DNA of 20,605 nt from Pseudomonadota bacterium (GCA_029781465.1 JAKOWQ010000096.1:1-20605), one strand, 5' to 3'. Counted from the stretch's first letter, positions 13,567-20,605 are shown. Notes: generated from the letters alone by a model not told the origin. Numbers and translations are program-made.

Positions 13567-14369
13567 CGGCTTTCTGCTCCCGATTCCGGCGCCGCCTGCA
13601 GCGCCTGTTCGACCGCCCGGTCGATCACCGGACGGATCGCGCCGTAGGCGCCCTGGGTCAAGTGGATGCCGTCGGTGGTCCAGTCGGCACGCGGCAATCC
13701 GCCGGGGCCGGCCAGGGGTGTGTAGATGTCGGCAAAGACCGCGCCGCGCCGCGCCGCCAGTTCGGCCAGCCCGCGGTTGAGCTGGGCGACGCGCGGCGGG
13801 AAATCGACGTCGGGCCGCTTTTCATGGCGTCCCGCTGGAGGAAGCGACACCAGCACCACGGCGATCCCGTGGGCCTGGGCCAGATCGATCATGCTTTCGA
13901 CATCGTCGAAATAGCCCTTGGGGCCGATCAGCCCGGTATTGCCCAGCACATCGTTGATCCCGCCCTCTATCACCACCACCCGGGGTTTGAGCGCGATCAC
14001 ATCCTGGCGCATGCGCAGCAGCAGTTGCTGGCTGGTCTGCCCGGCCATCGCCCGGTTGAGCCGCGCCGGGGTGAACGGGGCGCTGGGTTCTTCCTGCCAG
14101 TAGGCGAGGATCGAATCCCCGAAGAATACCGCCTCGACCGGGGCGCCGCGCGCCAGCACCCGGGCATTGTCATGGACATAGCGGCACAGATCGACCCAGT
14201 CGTACTTGACCGGCACGGCCTCATCGGCCTCGCTCGCCGGCGCCGGGCAGGGATTGTCGCGCATTTGCACCAGCTGGCCGGGAAAGAGCAGGCCGCGCGC
14301 TTGCCAACCGGCCAGCGCCAGCGCCGCCAGCAGAACGGGGACCAGAATGCGCTTGCGGGGCCAGGCCAC
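13563..14369 (-). CDS. Membrane-anchored SGNH/GDSL hydrolase (paralogue B)
   Basis: A 268-aa protein using the GTG at 14369, 11 bases after the palmitoyltransferase stop. An N-terminal hydrophobic segment preceded by Arg and Lys (about 7-22) suggests a signal anchor with the enzyme in the periplasm. SGNH motifs: GDSILAY at 84-90 with Ser86, MAGQTSQQLL near 108-117, GGIND at 136-140 with Asn139, and DGIH at 233-236. It aligns with paralogue A across most of its length, for example KYDWVDLCRY against QYDWAFLCRY and LKPRVVVIEGGIND against LHPRVVHIMGGTND. The GTG lacks a strong ribosome site, so coupling to the upstream gene is likely and the exact start is uncertain. Confidence 0.82.
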   Translation of the reverse strand: MAWPRKRILVPVLLAALALAGWQARGLLFPGQLVQMRDNPCPAPASEADEAVPVKYDWVDLCRYVHDNARVLARGAPVEAVFFGDSILAYWQEEPSAPFTPARLNRAMAGQTSQQLLLRMRQDVIALKPRVVVIEGGINDVLGNTGLIGPKGYFDDVESMIDLAQAHGIAVVLVSLPPAGRHEKRPDVDFPPRVAQLNRGLAELAARRGAVFADIYTPLAGPGGLPRADWTTDGIHLTQGAYGAIRPVIDRAVEQALQAAPESGAESR

Positions 14370-14380
14370 GGCAGCGCGGC

Positions 14381-15580
14381 TCAGATGATCGCCGCGCGCT
14401 TTCCGGCGCGTTCGAACATGCCGATGATGGTCTGCACCTGTTCGGCGGTATGTTCCGCGCAGAGCGAGCAGCGCAGCAGGGTCATGTTGGCAGGGGTCGC
14501 CGGGGGGCGGGCGAGGTTGACGTAGAGCCCCTCGTGCAGCAGCGCCTCCCACATCGCCGCGCCGCGCTCCAGATCGGGCATGATGACCGAGATGATTGCG
14601 CTCTGCGGCTCCTCGGTGCCAAGCTGGAAGCCCTTGTCACGCAAGCCCTTGTGCAGGGTGCGCGAATTCTCCCACAGGTGCGCGCGCTTGTTGCCGGCAT
14701 GCATCAGCTTGCGGATCGAGGTGGCGGCGGTGTGGACCACGCTGGGCGGCAGGCTGGCGGTGAAGACATAGGGGCGGCAGACCAGCCGCAGGATCTCGAA
14801 CTTGGGATGGTTCGAAACGCAGAAGCCTCCGACCGTGCCGACCGACTTGGAGAAGGTGCCGATCACGAAATCGACATCGTCGAGCACGCCCTGCTCTTCG
14901 GCAACGCCGCGCCCGTTGGGACCGATGAAGCCCATCGAATGCGCCTCGTCGACCAGCACCATGGCGCCGTTTTCCTTGGCGATGCGGATCATTTCCTTGA
15001 GCGGGGCGATATCGCCCAGCATCGAATAGACGCCTTCGAGCACCACCAGCTTGCCCGCGCCTTCGGGGATCCGCTTGAGGCGCTTTTCCATCGCTTCGAT
15101 ATCGTTGTGCTTGAAGGGCACGACCTCGGCATCGCCCATCTTGCAGCCGTCCCAGATCGAGGCGTGGCTGTCGATGTCGAGGACGATGTAATCGCCCTTT
15201 CCGGCGACGGTGGAGATGATGCCAAGGTTGGCCTGGTAGCCGGTGGAAAAGACCATCGCGTGGTCCATCCCGTAGAACTCCTTGAGCGCATCCTCGACCG
15301 CCCGGTGCCCGGCATAGGTGCCGTTGAGTACGCGGCTGCCGGTGGTGCCGCTGCCGAAATCGTCAAGTGCCTGTTTTCCCGCCTCGATCACGTCGGGATC
15401 GAAGGTCATGCCCATGTAATTGTAGGTGCCCAAGAGGATCGTTTCGCGCCCGTTGCACACCGCGACGGTGGGCGAGAGCACCTTTTCCATCACCAGGGAG
15501 AAGGGATCCTCCACCCCCGAGGCGAGCAGGTTGGCGCGCATCTCGATCAGCGGATCGAACTTGGAAAAAAGGTCGGTCAT
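14381..15580 (-). CDS. spt: Serine palmitoyltransferase
   Basis: A 399-aa PLP-dependent alpha-oxoamine synthase that joins L-serine and a C16-type acyl group to 3-ketodihydrosphingosine, the committed step of sphingolipid synthesis. Key residues line up with the characterised soluble Sphingomonas enzyme with a constant offset: His139 in DSHASIWDG stacks on PLP, Asp211 and His214 lie in DEAHSMGF, and Lys245 in GTFSKSVGTVGGF forms the Schiff base. The related family (KBL, ALAS, BioF) has the same lysine motif, but YNYMGMTFDPDV and the DSHAS stretch favour palmitoyltransferase, as does the upstream carrier protein gene. Start ATG 15580 (MTDLFSKFDPLIEMRANLL) matches homologues; an in-frame upstream ATG at 15643 lies inside the carrier gene. 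Confidence 0.93.
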   Translation of the reverse strand: MTDLFSKFDPLIEMRANLLASGVEDPFSLVMEKVLSPTVAVCNGRETILLGTYNYMGMTFDPDVIEAGKQALDDFGSGTTGSRVLNGTYAGHRAVEDALKEFYGMDHAMVFSTGYQANLGIISTVAGKGDYIVLDIDSHASIWDGCKMGDAEVVPFKHNDIEAMEKRLKRIPEGAGKLVVLEGVYSMLGDIAPLKEMIRIAKENGAMVLVDEAHSMGFIGPNGRGVAEEQGVLDDVDFVIGTFSKSVGTVGGFCVSNHPKFEILRLVCRPYVFTASLPPSVVHTAATSIRKLMHAGNKRAHLWENSRTLHKGLRDKGFQLGTEEPQSAIISVIMPDLERGAAMWEALLHEGLYVNLARPPATPANMTLLRCSLCAEHTAEQVQTIIGMFERAGKRAAII

Positions 15581-15617
15581 GGCGTTTGGTAAGTCCTCTG
15601 CTTGCCGCAACCGGGCC

Positions 15618-15857
15618 TCAGCCTTGCAGCTTGACCACGGCATCGATCAGCTGGCTGTAGTTCTCGATCTCGGCCTGCTGGTTCATGCTGATGATGATGT
15701 CGAATTCATCCTCGATCGCGGCGACGAAATCCATCACCGTCAGGCTGTCGAACTCCAGATCGCCGGCAAAGCTGGTGGCATCGCAAATCGCTACCCCCTT
15801 CTTGTTGAAGGGTTCGATCAGCGCGGCGATCTTCGCGGCGGTTTCAGCGCGGTCCAT
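15618..15857 (-). CDS. Acyl carrier protein dedicated to sphingolipid synthesis (AcpR-like)
   Basis: A 79-aa acidic carrier protein. The phosphopantetheine attachment Ser38 lies in LEFDSLTVMDF, a departure from the DSLD/E-V-E-L motif of housekeeping AcpP. Four helices are apparent. The gene is directly upstream of the palmitoyltransferase gene by 37 bases. A dedicated carrier next to spt is described for Caulobacter sphingolipid synthesis (acpR) and related alphaproteobacteria, where it supplies the acyl chain; this assignment follows from position and motif. A GGAG site lies about 10 bases before the ATG. This is the first gene of the operon, with 75 bases to the divK stop, and no canonical promoter stands out there. 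Confidence 0.85.
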   Translation of the reverse strand: MDRAETAAKIAALIEPFNKKGVAICDATSFAGDLEFDSLTVMDFVAAIEDEFDIIISMNQQAEIENYSQLIDAVVKLQG

Positions 15858-15932
15858 CTAACATTGCTCCCGAAAGTGTTGCGGCCATTTGGCCGAGGAA
15901 TGGGGCGGAAAAGCGGCGCCCGGGCCGAAAAG

Positions 15933-16310
15933 TCAAGCCGGTGTGCGCTCCACCAGCCCCTTAACCGCGGCCATGAACGGCCCGATCGACACCGGCTTGG
16001 CCAGATAGCCTTCCGCGCCGGCATCGCGGATCCGTTCCTCGTCGCCCTTGCCGGCATAGGCGGTGACGGCCAGCACCGGGATCGGGCGCAGGGTGGCGTC
16101 GGCCTTGGCCGCCTCGATCAGGTCAAGCCCGGAAACATTGGGCAGCTGGATGTCCATGATGATGAGGTTGGGGACGAATTGGCGCGCCGCATCGAGCGCG
16201 TCCAGGCCATCCGCACAGGGTTCCACGGCATAGCCCTGGCTGCGCAGCACGTCGCAGTACAGCTTGCGGTTGAGGTCGTTGTCCTCGACAACGAGGATGC
16301 GCTTTGCCAT
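15933..16310 (-). CDS. divK: Cell-cycle response regulator DivK
   Basis: A 125-aa single receiver domain without an output domain. Acidic pocket Glu9/Asp10, phospho-acceptor Asp53 in IMDIQLPNVSGL, Thr83 in AVTAYAGKGDEER, and Lys105 in YLAKPVS are all present. Length, the MKGDEERIR-type loop (here GKGDEERIRDAG) and the C-terminus LVERTPA match Caulobacter DivK (LLERQPA) closely. DivK, phosphorylated by DivJ and PleC, acts on DivL-CckA to control CtrA. An AGGG site precedes the ATG at 16310 by 8 bases. It stands back to back with a DUF3572 gene, an arrangement common in alphaproteobacteria. Confidence 0.92.
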   Translation of the reverse strand: MAKRILVVEDNDLNRKLYCDVLRSQGYAVEPCADGLDALDAARQFVPNLIIMDIQLPNVSGLDLIEAAKADATLRPIPVLAVTAYAGKGDEERIRDAGAEGYLAKPVSIGPFMAAVKGLVERTPA

Positions 16311-16327
16311 GAGCGCAGCCCTACGCT

Positions 16328-16615
16328 TTGCAGGTGAGACTGACAATTCTTCGTGAACCCCAATCCCCGGCTGCCGATCCAGCCACCCTGGCGCTGAAGG
16401 CGCTCGGCTGGGTGCTGGGCGAGGAGGCGCGCGCGGGGCGGCTGTTGGCCTTGACCGGACTTTCGCCCCAAGCGCTGCGCGCAGGGCTAGGCGATCCCGC
16501 CACACTGGGCGCCGTGTTCGATTTCCTGGCCGCGCACGAACCCGATCTGCTGGCCGCCAGCGCGGCGCTTGGGGTCGAACCGGGCGAGTTGATCGCCGCG
16601 CGGGAAAGGCTCTAG
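16328..16615 (+). CDS. DUF3572 family protein
   Basis: A 95-aa helical protein with the DUF3572 pattern: ALKALGWVLGEEARAGRLLALTGLSP, then LGAVFDFLAAHEPDLLAASAALGVEP and a short end. The family is small, of unknown function, and frequently neighbours divK in alphaproteobacteria. The start is unclear: TTG at 16328 gives the longest frame and GTG at 16334 is a shorter option; neither has a convincing ribosome site. Only 17 bases separate it from the divergent divK start, so promoters must overlap the coding ends. Confidence 0.75.
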   Translation: MQVRLTILREPQSPAADPATLALKALGWVLGEEARAGRLLALTGLSPQALRAGLGDPATLGAVFDFLAAHEPDLLAASAALGVEPGELIAARERL

Positions 16616-16619
16616 GGCG

Positions 16620-17234
16620 ATGGCGAAGCCGCTTATCATCAGCGATTGCGACGAAGTGCTGCTGCACATGATCGTGCCCTTCGGACAATGGTTGGACGAG
16701 ACCCAGCCGGTTTCGTTCAAGCTGATCGGCAACGATTTCTCGCACGCGATCCGCGACAAGGTGAGCGGGGAGCCGGTCGAACCAGCCGAGATCTGGCGGC
16801 TGCTTGGCCTGTTCTTCGACAATGAGATGCACCGCCAGACCCCGATCGCGGGGGCGGTCGGCGCGATCAACCAGCTTGCCGCTCAGGCCGATGTGGTGAT
16901 CCTTACCAACCTGGCCGACCGGCACAACGAGGCGCGGCGGCGCCAACTGGCCGAACACGGGATCGACTTTCCGGTCTTTACCAATCAGGGTCCCAAGGGC
17001 CCGGCCCTGCAGGCGATCATCGACCAGTACCGGCCCTCCAAGGCGGTGTTCATCGACGATCTGGCCCAGCATCACGGATCGGCGGCCGAGCATGTGCCGC
17101 ATATCGACCGGCTGCATCTGTGCGGCGAGCCCAGCCTGGCGCCGCATATCAACTGCGGGTTCGAGGCGGGCCACGCCCACGCCCGGATCGACACCTGGGA
17201 GCATGCCTTGCCCTGGCTGCTTTCGCGATTGTAG
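16620..17234 (+). CDS. HAD-superfamily hydrolase
   Basis: A 204-aa Rossmann-like hydrolase. The HAD motif I is SDCDEVLL with Asp9 and Asp11; motif II is ILTNLAD, motif III is the Lys in GPKGPALQAI, and motif IV is VFIDDLAQHH with two Asp residues. A helical cap inserts between motifs I and II (about 20-75). Substrates are phosphate esters of metabolites but cannot be told from the sequence. The ATG at 16620 is 4 bases after the DUF3572 stop, so it probably shares that transcript, with a weak GGGC upstream. The RidA-like gene follows 9 bases later. Confidence 0.82.
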   Translation: MAKPLIISDCDEVLLHMIVPFGQWLDETQPVSFKLIGNDFSHAIRDKVSGEPVEPAEIWRLLGLFFDNEMHRQTPIAGAVGAINQLAAQADVVILTNLADRHNEARRRQLAEHGIDFPVFTNQGPKGPALQAIIDQYRPSKAVFIDDLAQHHGSAAEHVPHIDRLHLCGEPSLAPHINCGFEAGHAHARIDTWEHALPWLLSRL

Positions 17235-17243
17235 GATGAAAAC

Positions 17244-17705
17244 ATGAGCATCGAAGCCCATCTCGCCGAACTCGGCATCGTTCTTCCCGAAGCCGCCGCG
17301 CCGGTCGCGGCCTATGTTCCGGTGGTGGTGGCTGGCGGCCTTGCCCACGTTTCGGGGCAGGTTTCGATCGTCGGCGGGCAATTGCTCAAGGGGCGGCTCG
17401 GCGAAGACCTCAGCCTGGAACAGGGGGTCGAAGGCGCGCGCGCCTGCGCCCTGATGATCCTGGCCCAGCTCAAGGCCGCGCTTGGTTCGCTCGACCGGGT
17501 CGAACGCGTGGTCAAGCTGGGAGCCTTCATCAATTCAGCCGCCGATTTCACCGATCAGCCCAAGGTTGCCAATGGCGCCTCGGAACTGATGGTCGCGGTG
17601 TTCGGCGACGCCGGCAAGCATGCCCGCAGCGCGGTCGGCGTGCCCAGCCTGCCGCTGGGCGTCGCGGTCGAAGTGGACGCGATCGTTGCCGTTAAGCCTG
17701 CTTGA
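17244..17705 (+). CDS. RidA/YjgF-family protein
   Basis: A 153-aa protein of the longer RidA-like subgroup. Canonical RidA deaminates reactive enamine/imine intermediates such as 2-aminoacrylate formed by PLP enzymes. Features include the beta-strand VSGQVSIVGGQL, RVERVVKLGAFINSAADF, and the C-terminal block ARSAVGVPSLPLGVAVEVDAI, with Arg128 and Glu143 at the sites of the catalytic Arg and Glu of RidA. The ATG at 17244 has AGGA 7 bases upstream. Longer subgroup members are not proven deaminases, so the activity is inferred. Confidence 0.85.
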   Translation: MSIEAHLAELGIVLPEAAAPVAAYVPVVVAGGLAHVSGQVSIVGGQLLKGRLGEDLSLEQGVEGARACALMILAQLKAALGSLDRVERVVKLGAFINSAADFTDQPKVANGASELMVAVFGDAGKHARSAVGVPSLPLGVAVEVDAIVAVKPA

Positions 17706-18456
17706 CCGCTGGCGCGCGCCGGCTCCCGATCCGGCCAGGGTGGCCTGGCTGGGCGAGTGGGACTATGCCCATCGCGGGCTGCACGGCCCCGGCCTGCCGG
17801 AAAACTCCCCCGCCGCCTTCGCTGCCGCGATCGGGCGAGGAATGGGGATCGAATGCGATGTCCAGCGCTCCTACGACGGGCAGGCGATGGTGTTCCACGA
17901 TGCCGAGCTTTCCCGCCTGACGGCCGAGCACGGCCCGGTGGCGCGGCGCACGGCTGAGGAACTGGGCCGGATCGTGCTTTCCGGTGGCAGCGACACGATC
18001 CCCACATTGCGTGCCGTGCTTGACCAGATTGGCGGAAAGGTTCCGCTGCTGATCGAAATCAAGTCACCCAAGGATGAGCTGCGCCGGGTTTCCACCACCT
18101 GCATGGCGGTGCGCCGGGTGCTTGAGGGTTATCAGGGCAAGCACGCGGTGATGAGCTTCGATCCCCGGATCGTGCGCTGGTTTGCCGATCATTCGCCGCT
18201 GACCGTGCGCGGGCTGGTGGTGACCGAGGAAAACGGCAAGGCCTTGCCCGGCATGATCCGGCGGCGCCTTTCGCTGTGGCACGCCCGTCCCGACTTTCTT
18301 GCCTATGACATCCGCGACCTGCCCAGCCGCTTCGCAGCCGCGCAGCGCCGCCGGGGCCTGCCAGTACTGACCTGGACCGTGCGCAGCGCCGAGCACCGCG
18401 AACGCGCGGACGAGTACGCCGACGCGCCGATCGCCGAAGGCGCCGGGCTGGCGTGA
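17686..18456 (+). CDS. Glycerophosphodiester phosphodiesterase
   Basis: A 256-aa TIM-barrel enzyme of the GDPD family, splitting glycerophosphodiesters to glycerol-3-phosphate and an alcohol. Motifs: YAHRGLHGPGLPENSPAAF at 27-46 with the catalytic HR pair (29-30) and metal-binding Glu39, GIECDVQRSYDG near 54-64, VFHDAELSRLT with the second catalytic His71, LLIEIKSP, and WTVRS near the end. No signal peptide is seen, so it is probably cytosolic. The start is uncertain: TTG at 17686 inside the RidA gene is the choice here, and CTG at 17698 is possible; no ATG is usable near the conserved N-terminus. The stop overlaps the next gene's GTG. Confidence 0.82.
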   Translation: MPLSLLDRWRAPAPDPARVAWLGEWDYAHRGLHGPGLPENSPAAFAAAIGRGMGIECDVQRSYDGQAMVFHDAELSRLTAEHGPVARRTAEELGRIVLSGGSDTIPTLRAVLDQIGGKVPLLIEIKSPKDELRRVSTTCMAVRRVLEGYQGKHAVMSFDPRIVRWFADHSPLTVRGLVVTEENGKALPGMIRRRLSLWHARPDFLAYDIRDLPSRFAAAQRRRGLPVLTWTVRSAEHRERADEYADAPIAEGAGLA

Positions 18457-19574
18457 TCGAGGCCCGCGTCGCCCGCGCGGTCGGTGAACTGGCGCCAGCC
18501 GAATGGGATGCGTTGGCCGGTGGCAATCCATTCCTTTCGCATGCCTTTCTTACCGCGCTGGAAGATTCGGGCAGCGTCGGCCCGGGCACCGGCTGGACCC
18601 CGGCTCCGCTGGTGATCGCGGACAGCGCGGGCCGCCTCGCCGCCGCGCTGCCGGCCTGGCTCAAGGACCACAGCCAGGGCGAATATGTGTTTGATCACGC
18701 CTGGGCAGATGCCTGGCATCGCGCTGGCGGATCATACTATCCCAAGTTGCAGATCGCGGTGCCCTTCACCCCGGCGACCGGCCCGCGGCTGCTGCTCGCG
18801 GATGAGGCGTTGGCCCTGCCCCTGCTGCGCGCCGCCGAACAGCTTTGCATGGACAACGGCCTGTCCTCCGCCCACGCCACCTTCATCGCGCCGGAGCAAT
18901 TGCCGTATTTCGAGCGTGCCGGATGGTTGCTGCGCAGCGACATCCAGTTCCACTGGTTCAATCGCGATTATCGCTGTTTCGACGATTTCCTCGGCGCGCT
19001 TTCGTCGCGCAAGCGCAAGGCGATCCGCAAGGAGCGCGAGGCGGCCCGGCTGGGACTGGAGATCGAGGTGCTGAACGGCTCAGCGATCCGCGAACACCAT
19101 TGGGATGCGTTCTGGGGATTCTACCAGGATACCGGCGCGCGAAAATGGGGTCGACCTTACCTGACCCGCGAGGCCTTTTCCCTCCTGGGGGAGCGCATGG
19201 CGGGCCGCATCCTGCTGATGCTGGCCCACGACAAGGGTCGAGCGATCGCCGGGGCGCTCAATTTCATTGGCCCCGATGCGCTCTACGGGCGCTACTGGGG
19301 CGCGGTGGAGGACCGGCCCTTTCTCCACTTCGAACTGTGCTATTATCAAGCGATCGAGGCGGCGATCGCGCTGGGGCTTGGGCGGGTCGAGGCCGGGGCG
19401 CAAGGCCCGCACAAGTTGGCTCGGGGTTACGAGCCGGTCGAAACCTGGTCGGCACACTGGATCGCCCACTCGGGTTTTCGCGCAGCAGTTGCGGACTTCC
19501 TTGAGCGCGAGCGCGCTGGGGTGAGCACTGATCGGCTGTGGCTCGACCAGCGCACGCCGTTCAGAAAGGGATGA
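18453..19574 (+). CDS. FemAB/GNAT-like N-acyltransferase (DUF482), candidate ceramide synthase
   Basis: A 373-aa cytosolic protein with a tandem GNAT-like fold of the DUF482 (PF04339) type. Marks in order: NPFLSHAFLTALEDSGS near 26-42, YVFDHAWADAWHRAGGSYYP near 78-97, a basic stretch SSRKRKAIRKERE near 185-197, LYGRYWGAVE, LHFELCYYQAIE, and EAGAQGPHKLARGYEP. The family is thought to transfer acyl groups to amino groups. In Caulobacter a GNAT-type acyltransferase acylates 3-ketosphinganine (ceramide synthase), and given spt nearby and a ceramide reductase-like gene immediately after, the same job is plausible here; DUF482 is widespread in species without sphingolipids, so it is not proof. The GTG start is coupled to the upstream stop by GTGA. 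Confidence 0.8.
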   Translation: MIEARVARAVGELAPAEWDALAGGNPFLSHAFLTALEDSGSVGPGTGWTPAPLVIADSAGRLAAALPAWLKDHSQGEYVFDHAWADAWHRAGGSYYPKLQIAVPFTPATGPRLLLADEALALPLLRAAEQLCMDNGLSSAHATFIAPEQLPYFERAGWLLRSDIQFHWFNRDYRCFDDFLGALSSRKRKAIRKEREAARLGLEIEVLNGSAIREHHWDAFWGFYQDTGARKWGRPYLTREAFSLLGERMAGRILLMLAHDKGRAIAGALNFIGPDALYGRYWGAVEDRPFLHFELCYYQAIEAAIALGLGRVEAGAQGPHKLARGYEPVETWSAHWIAHSGFRAAVADFLERERAGVSTDRLWLDQRTPFRKG

Positions 19575-19585
19575 GGGGGACAAGC

Positions 19586-20566
19586 ATGACCAATACAGTC
19601 TTCGTCACCGGCGGCAGCGGCTATATCGGGCGCAACCTGATCCGGCGATTGGTGCGCGACGGGCACCGGGTGGTTGCCCTGGCCCGCAGCCCCGTTTCAG
19701 CCGCGAAGCTCGAGGCCCTTGGAGCCCATACGGTCAGGGGCGACATCCTCGATCCGGAAAGCCTGGTCAAGGGTATGGCCAGGTGCGACCGGCTGGTTCA
19801 CGCGGCTGCCGATACCGGCCATGGCGCGTTCGAGGCGAGCCAGCACCACACCAACCTTGCCGGGACCCGTAACGTTTTCACCGCTGCCCGCACCGCCGGA
19901 ATCGGTCGCGCGGTTCATGTCAGCACCGAAGCCGTCCTGCTCGACGGACAGCCGTTGGTGATGGCAGATGAAACTGCACCAATCCCCGCGCGCCATGCCG
20001 GGAGCTATTCCGCCAGCAAGGCTGCGGCCGAGCGAGCGGCTATCGACCTCAATTCACCGCAATGCCCGGTGGTGGCGGTGCGGCCTCGCTTCGTATGGGG
20101 GAGGGACGACACCACCGCCTTGCCGCAGCTGGCGGCGGCTGCGCGCAGTGGCAAGCTCGTGTGGATCGGAGGCGGGCGCTATCTCACTTCGACCGCGCAT
20201 ATCGACAATGTTGTCGAAGGAATCGTGCTGGCGCTGGAAAAGGGACGCGGGGGCGAGGCCTATTTCATTACCGATGGAGCGCCGGTGGAATTTCGCGGCT
20301 TTGTTTCGCAATTGCTTGAGCACGCGGGGATCGCGCCCCCGGAAAAGGCGGTGCCACGCAGCGTCGTTGCTGCACTGGCACGGGTCGGCGATTTGCTGGC
20401 TCGGCTCAGCAGGGGCCGGTTCCATCCGCCAATCGGTGGACAGGAATACGGCACGGTAGGGGTAGAGGTGACCCTGAGCACCGCCAAGGCAGAGCGCGAA
20501 CTGGGCTATCGTCCGGTAATTGCCCGCGAAGCCGGGATGGAGACGGTTGAGACGTTTCCAGACTGA
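19586..20566 (+). CDS. Extended SDR of the 3-beta-HSD/epimerase type, candidate 3-ketoceramide reductase (CerR-like)
   Basis: A 326-aa NAD(P)-dependent oxidoreductase. The Rossmann motif TGGSGYIG lies at 8-15, an Asp follows in RGDILDPESL (52-61), and the active-site set is Ser113 in HVSTEA, Tyr141 and Lys145 in SYSASKAAAE. Substrate-side features such as VRPRFVWGRDD (165-175) and the STAHIDNVVEGI stretch are typical of 3-beta-hydroxysteroid dehydrogenase-type enzymes. In Caulobacter a protein of this family, CerR, reduces 3-ketoceramide. Its position one gene after a candidate ceramide synthase supports that, but the epimerase family is broad. The ATG at 19586 has AGGGGG 7 bases upstream, and it lies 11 bases after the acyltransferase stop. 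Confidence 0.82.
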   Translation: MTNTVFVTGGSGYIGRNLIRRLVRDGHRVVALARSPVSAAKLEALGAHTVRGDILDPESLVKGMARCDRLVHAAADTGHGAFEASQHHTNLAGTRNVFTAARTAGIGRAVHVSTEAVLLDGQPLVMADETAPIPARHAGSYSASKAAAERAAIDLNSPQCPVVAVRPRFVWGRDDTTALPQLAAAARSGKLVWIGGGRYLTSTAHIDNVVEGIVLALEKGRGGEAYFITDGAPVEFRGFVSQLLEHAGIAPPEKAVPRSVVAALARVGDLLARLSRGRFHPPIGGQEYGTVGVEVTLSTAKAERELGYRPVIAREAGMETVETFPD

Positions 20567-20569
20567 CGA

Positions 20570-20605
20570 TCAGGCGGCCTTGCGGCGGCTGGCGGCAATC
20601 CACTC
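20570..20605 (-). CDS. C-terminal end of an unidentified minus-strand gene (partial)
   Basis: The last 36 bases read on the minus strand as EWIAASRRKAA then TGA, with no interruption to the window edge. The basic SRRKAA ending looks like a normal bacterial C-terminus. Its stop lies 3 bases from the stop of the convergent SDR gene. Too short to name a family; it could also be chance. Confidence 0.35.
   Translation of the reverse strand, partial: EWIAASRRKAA

Noticed and set aside
15868..15900. A small hairpin (GGCCATTTGGCC) as a divK terminator
   Set aside because: Only 5 paired bases with a two-base loop and no T-run; too weak to call.
15858..15932. A promoter with TTGACT before the acyl carrier protein gene
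   Set aside because: The -35-like TTGACT is followed at 17-18 bases by GCTTTT/CTTTTC, too poor a -10 to claim; the operon promoter may still be here.
1..20605. CRISPR arrays, tRNA, rRNA genes and insertion sequences
   Set aside because: No regularly spaced repeats, cloverleaf sequences, rRNA signatures or transposase frames were recognised by eye.

Overview
GC-rich DNA from an alphaproteobacterium, most likely a sphingomonad (Sphingomonadales). The case for this is a serine palmitoyltransferase gene, a divK orthologue paired with a DUF3572 gene, and a compact gene-transfer-agent (GTA)-like head-tail cluster carrying a DUF6127 gene. Genus cannot be set from the sequence alone.

Region 1 (about 1-9480, minus strand, read right to left) is a GTA/prophage-remnant structural cluster: small-terminase-like protein, large terminase, small membrane protein, portal, DUF6127 membrane protein, prohead protease, HK97 capsid, head-tail connector, 54-aa orphan, DUF3168 tail terminator, TP901-1-type tail tube, two tail-assembly chaperone genes, a very short tape measure, and a large tail protein cut by the left edge. 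Most genes overlap by 1-17 bases or lie very close together. No integrase, repressor, replication or lysis gene is visible, which fits a domesticated GTA better than a self-sufficient prophage, although the distal tail genes are off the left edge. The last visible gene is not the DUF2460 protein that follows the tape measure in the Rhodobacter capsulatus GTA; it resembles a large TIM-barrel / non-contractile-sheath type tail protein.

Region 2 (about 9480-12010, plus strand) holds three genes: a YqaA/DedA-type membrane protein, a glutathione S-transferase, and an integral-membrane acyltransferase-3 protein. It ends in a 55-bp near-perfect palindrome that supplies the stop codons of both converging genes.

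Region 3 (about 12010-15860, minus strand) reads as one operon: acyl carrier protein, serine palmitoyltransferase, SGNH hydrolase, SDR oxidoreductase, second SGNH hydrolase. The carrier protein and palmitoyltransferase pair is the known entry to bacterial sphingolipid synthesis. The two exported SGNH hydrolases around an SDR are an unexpected addition and the best candidate here for an undescribed lipid-modifying module.

Region 4 (about 15930-20605) has divK on the minus strand, back to back with a plus-strand run: DUF3572, HAD hydrolase, RidA-like protein, glycerophosphodiester phosphodiesterase, FemAB/GNAT-like N-acyltransferase, and an extended-SDR of the 3-beta-HSD type. The last two are plausible ceramide synthase- and 3-ketoceramide reductase-like partners of the palmitoyltransferase, so most of a ceramide pathway may lie in this window, split around the divK block. 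A minus-strand gene tail enters at the right edge.
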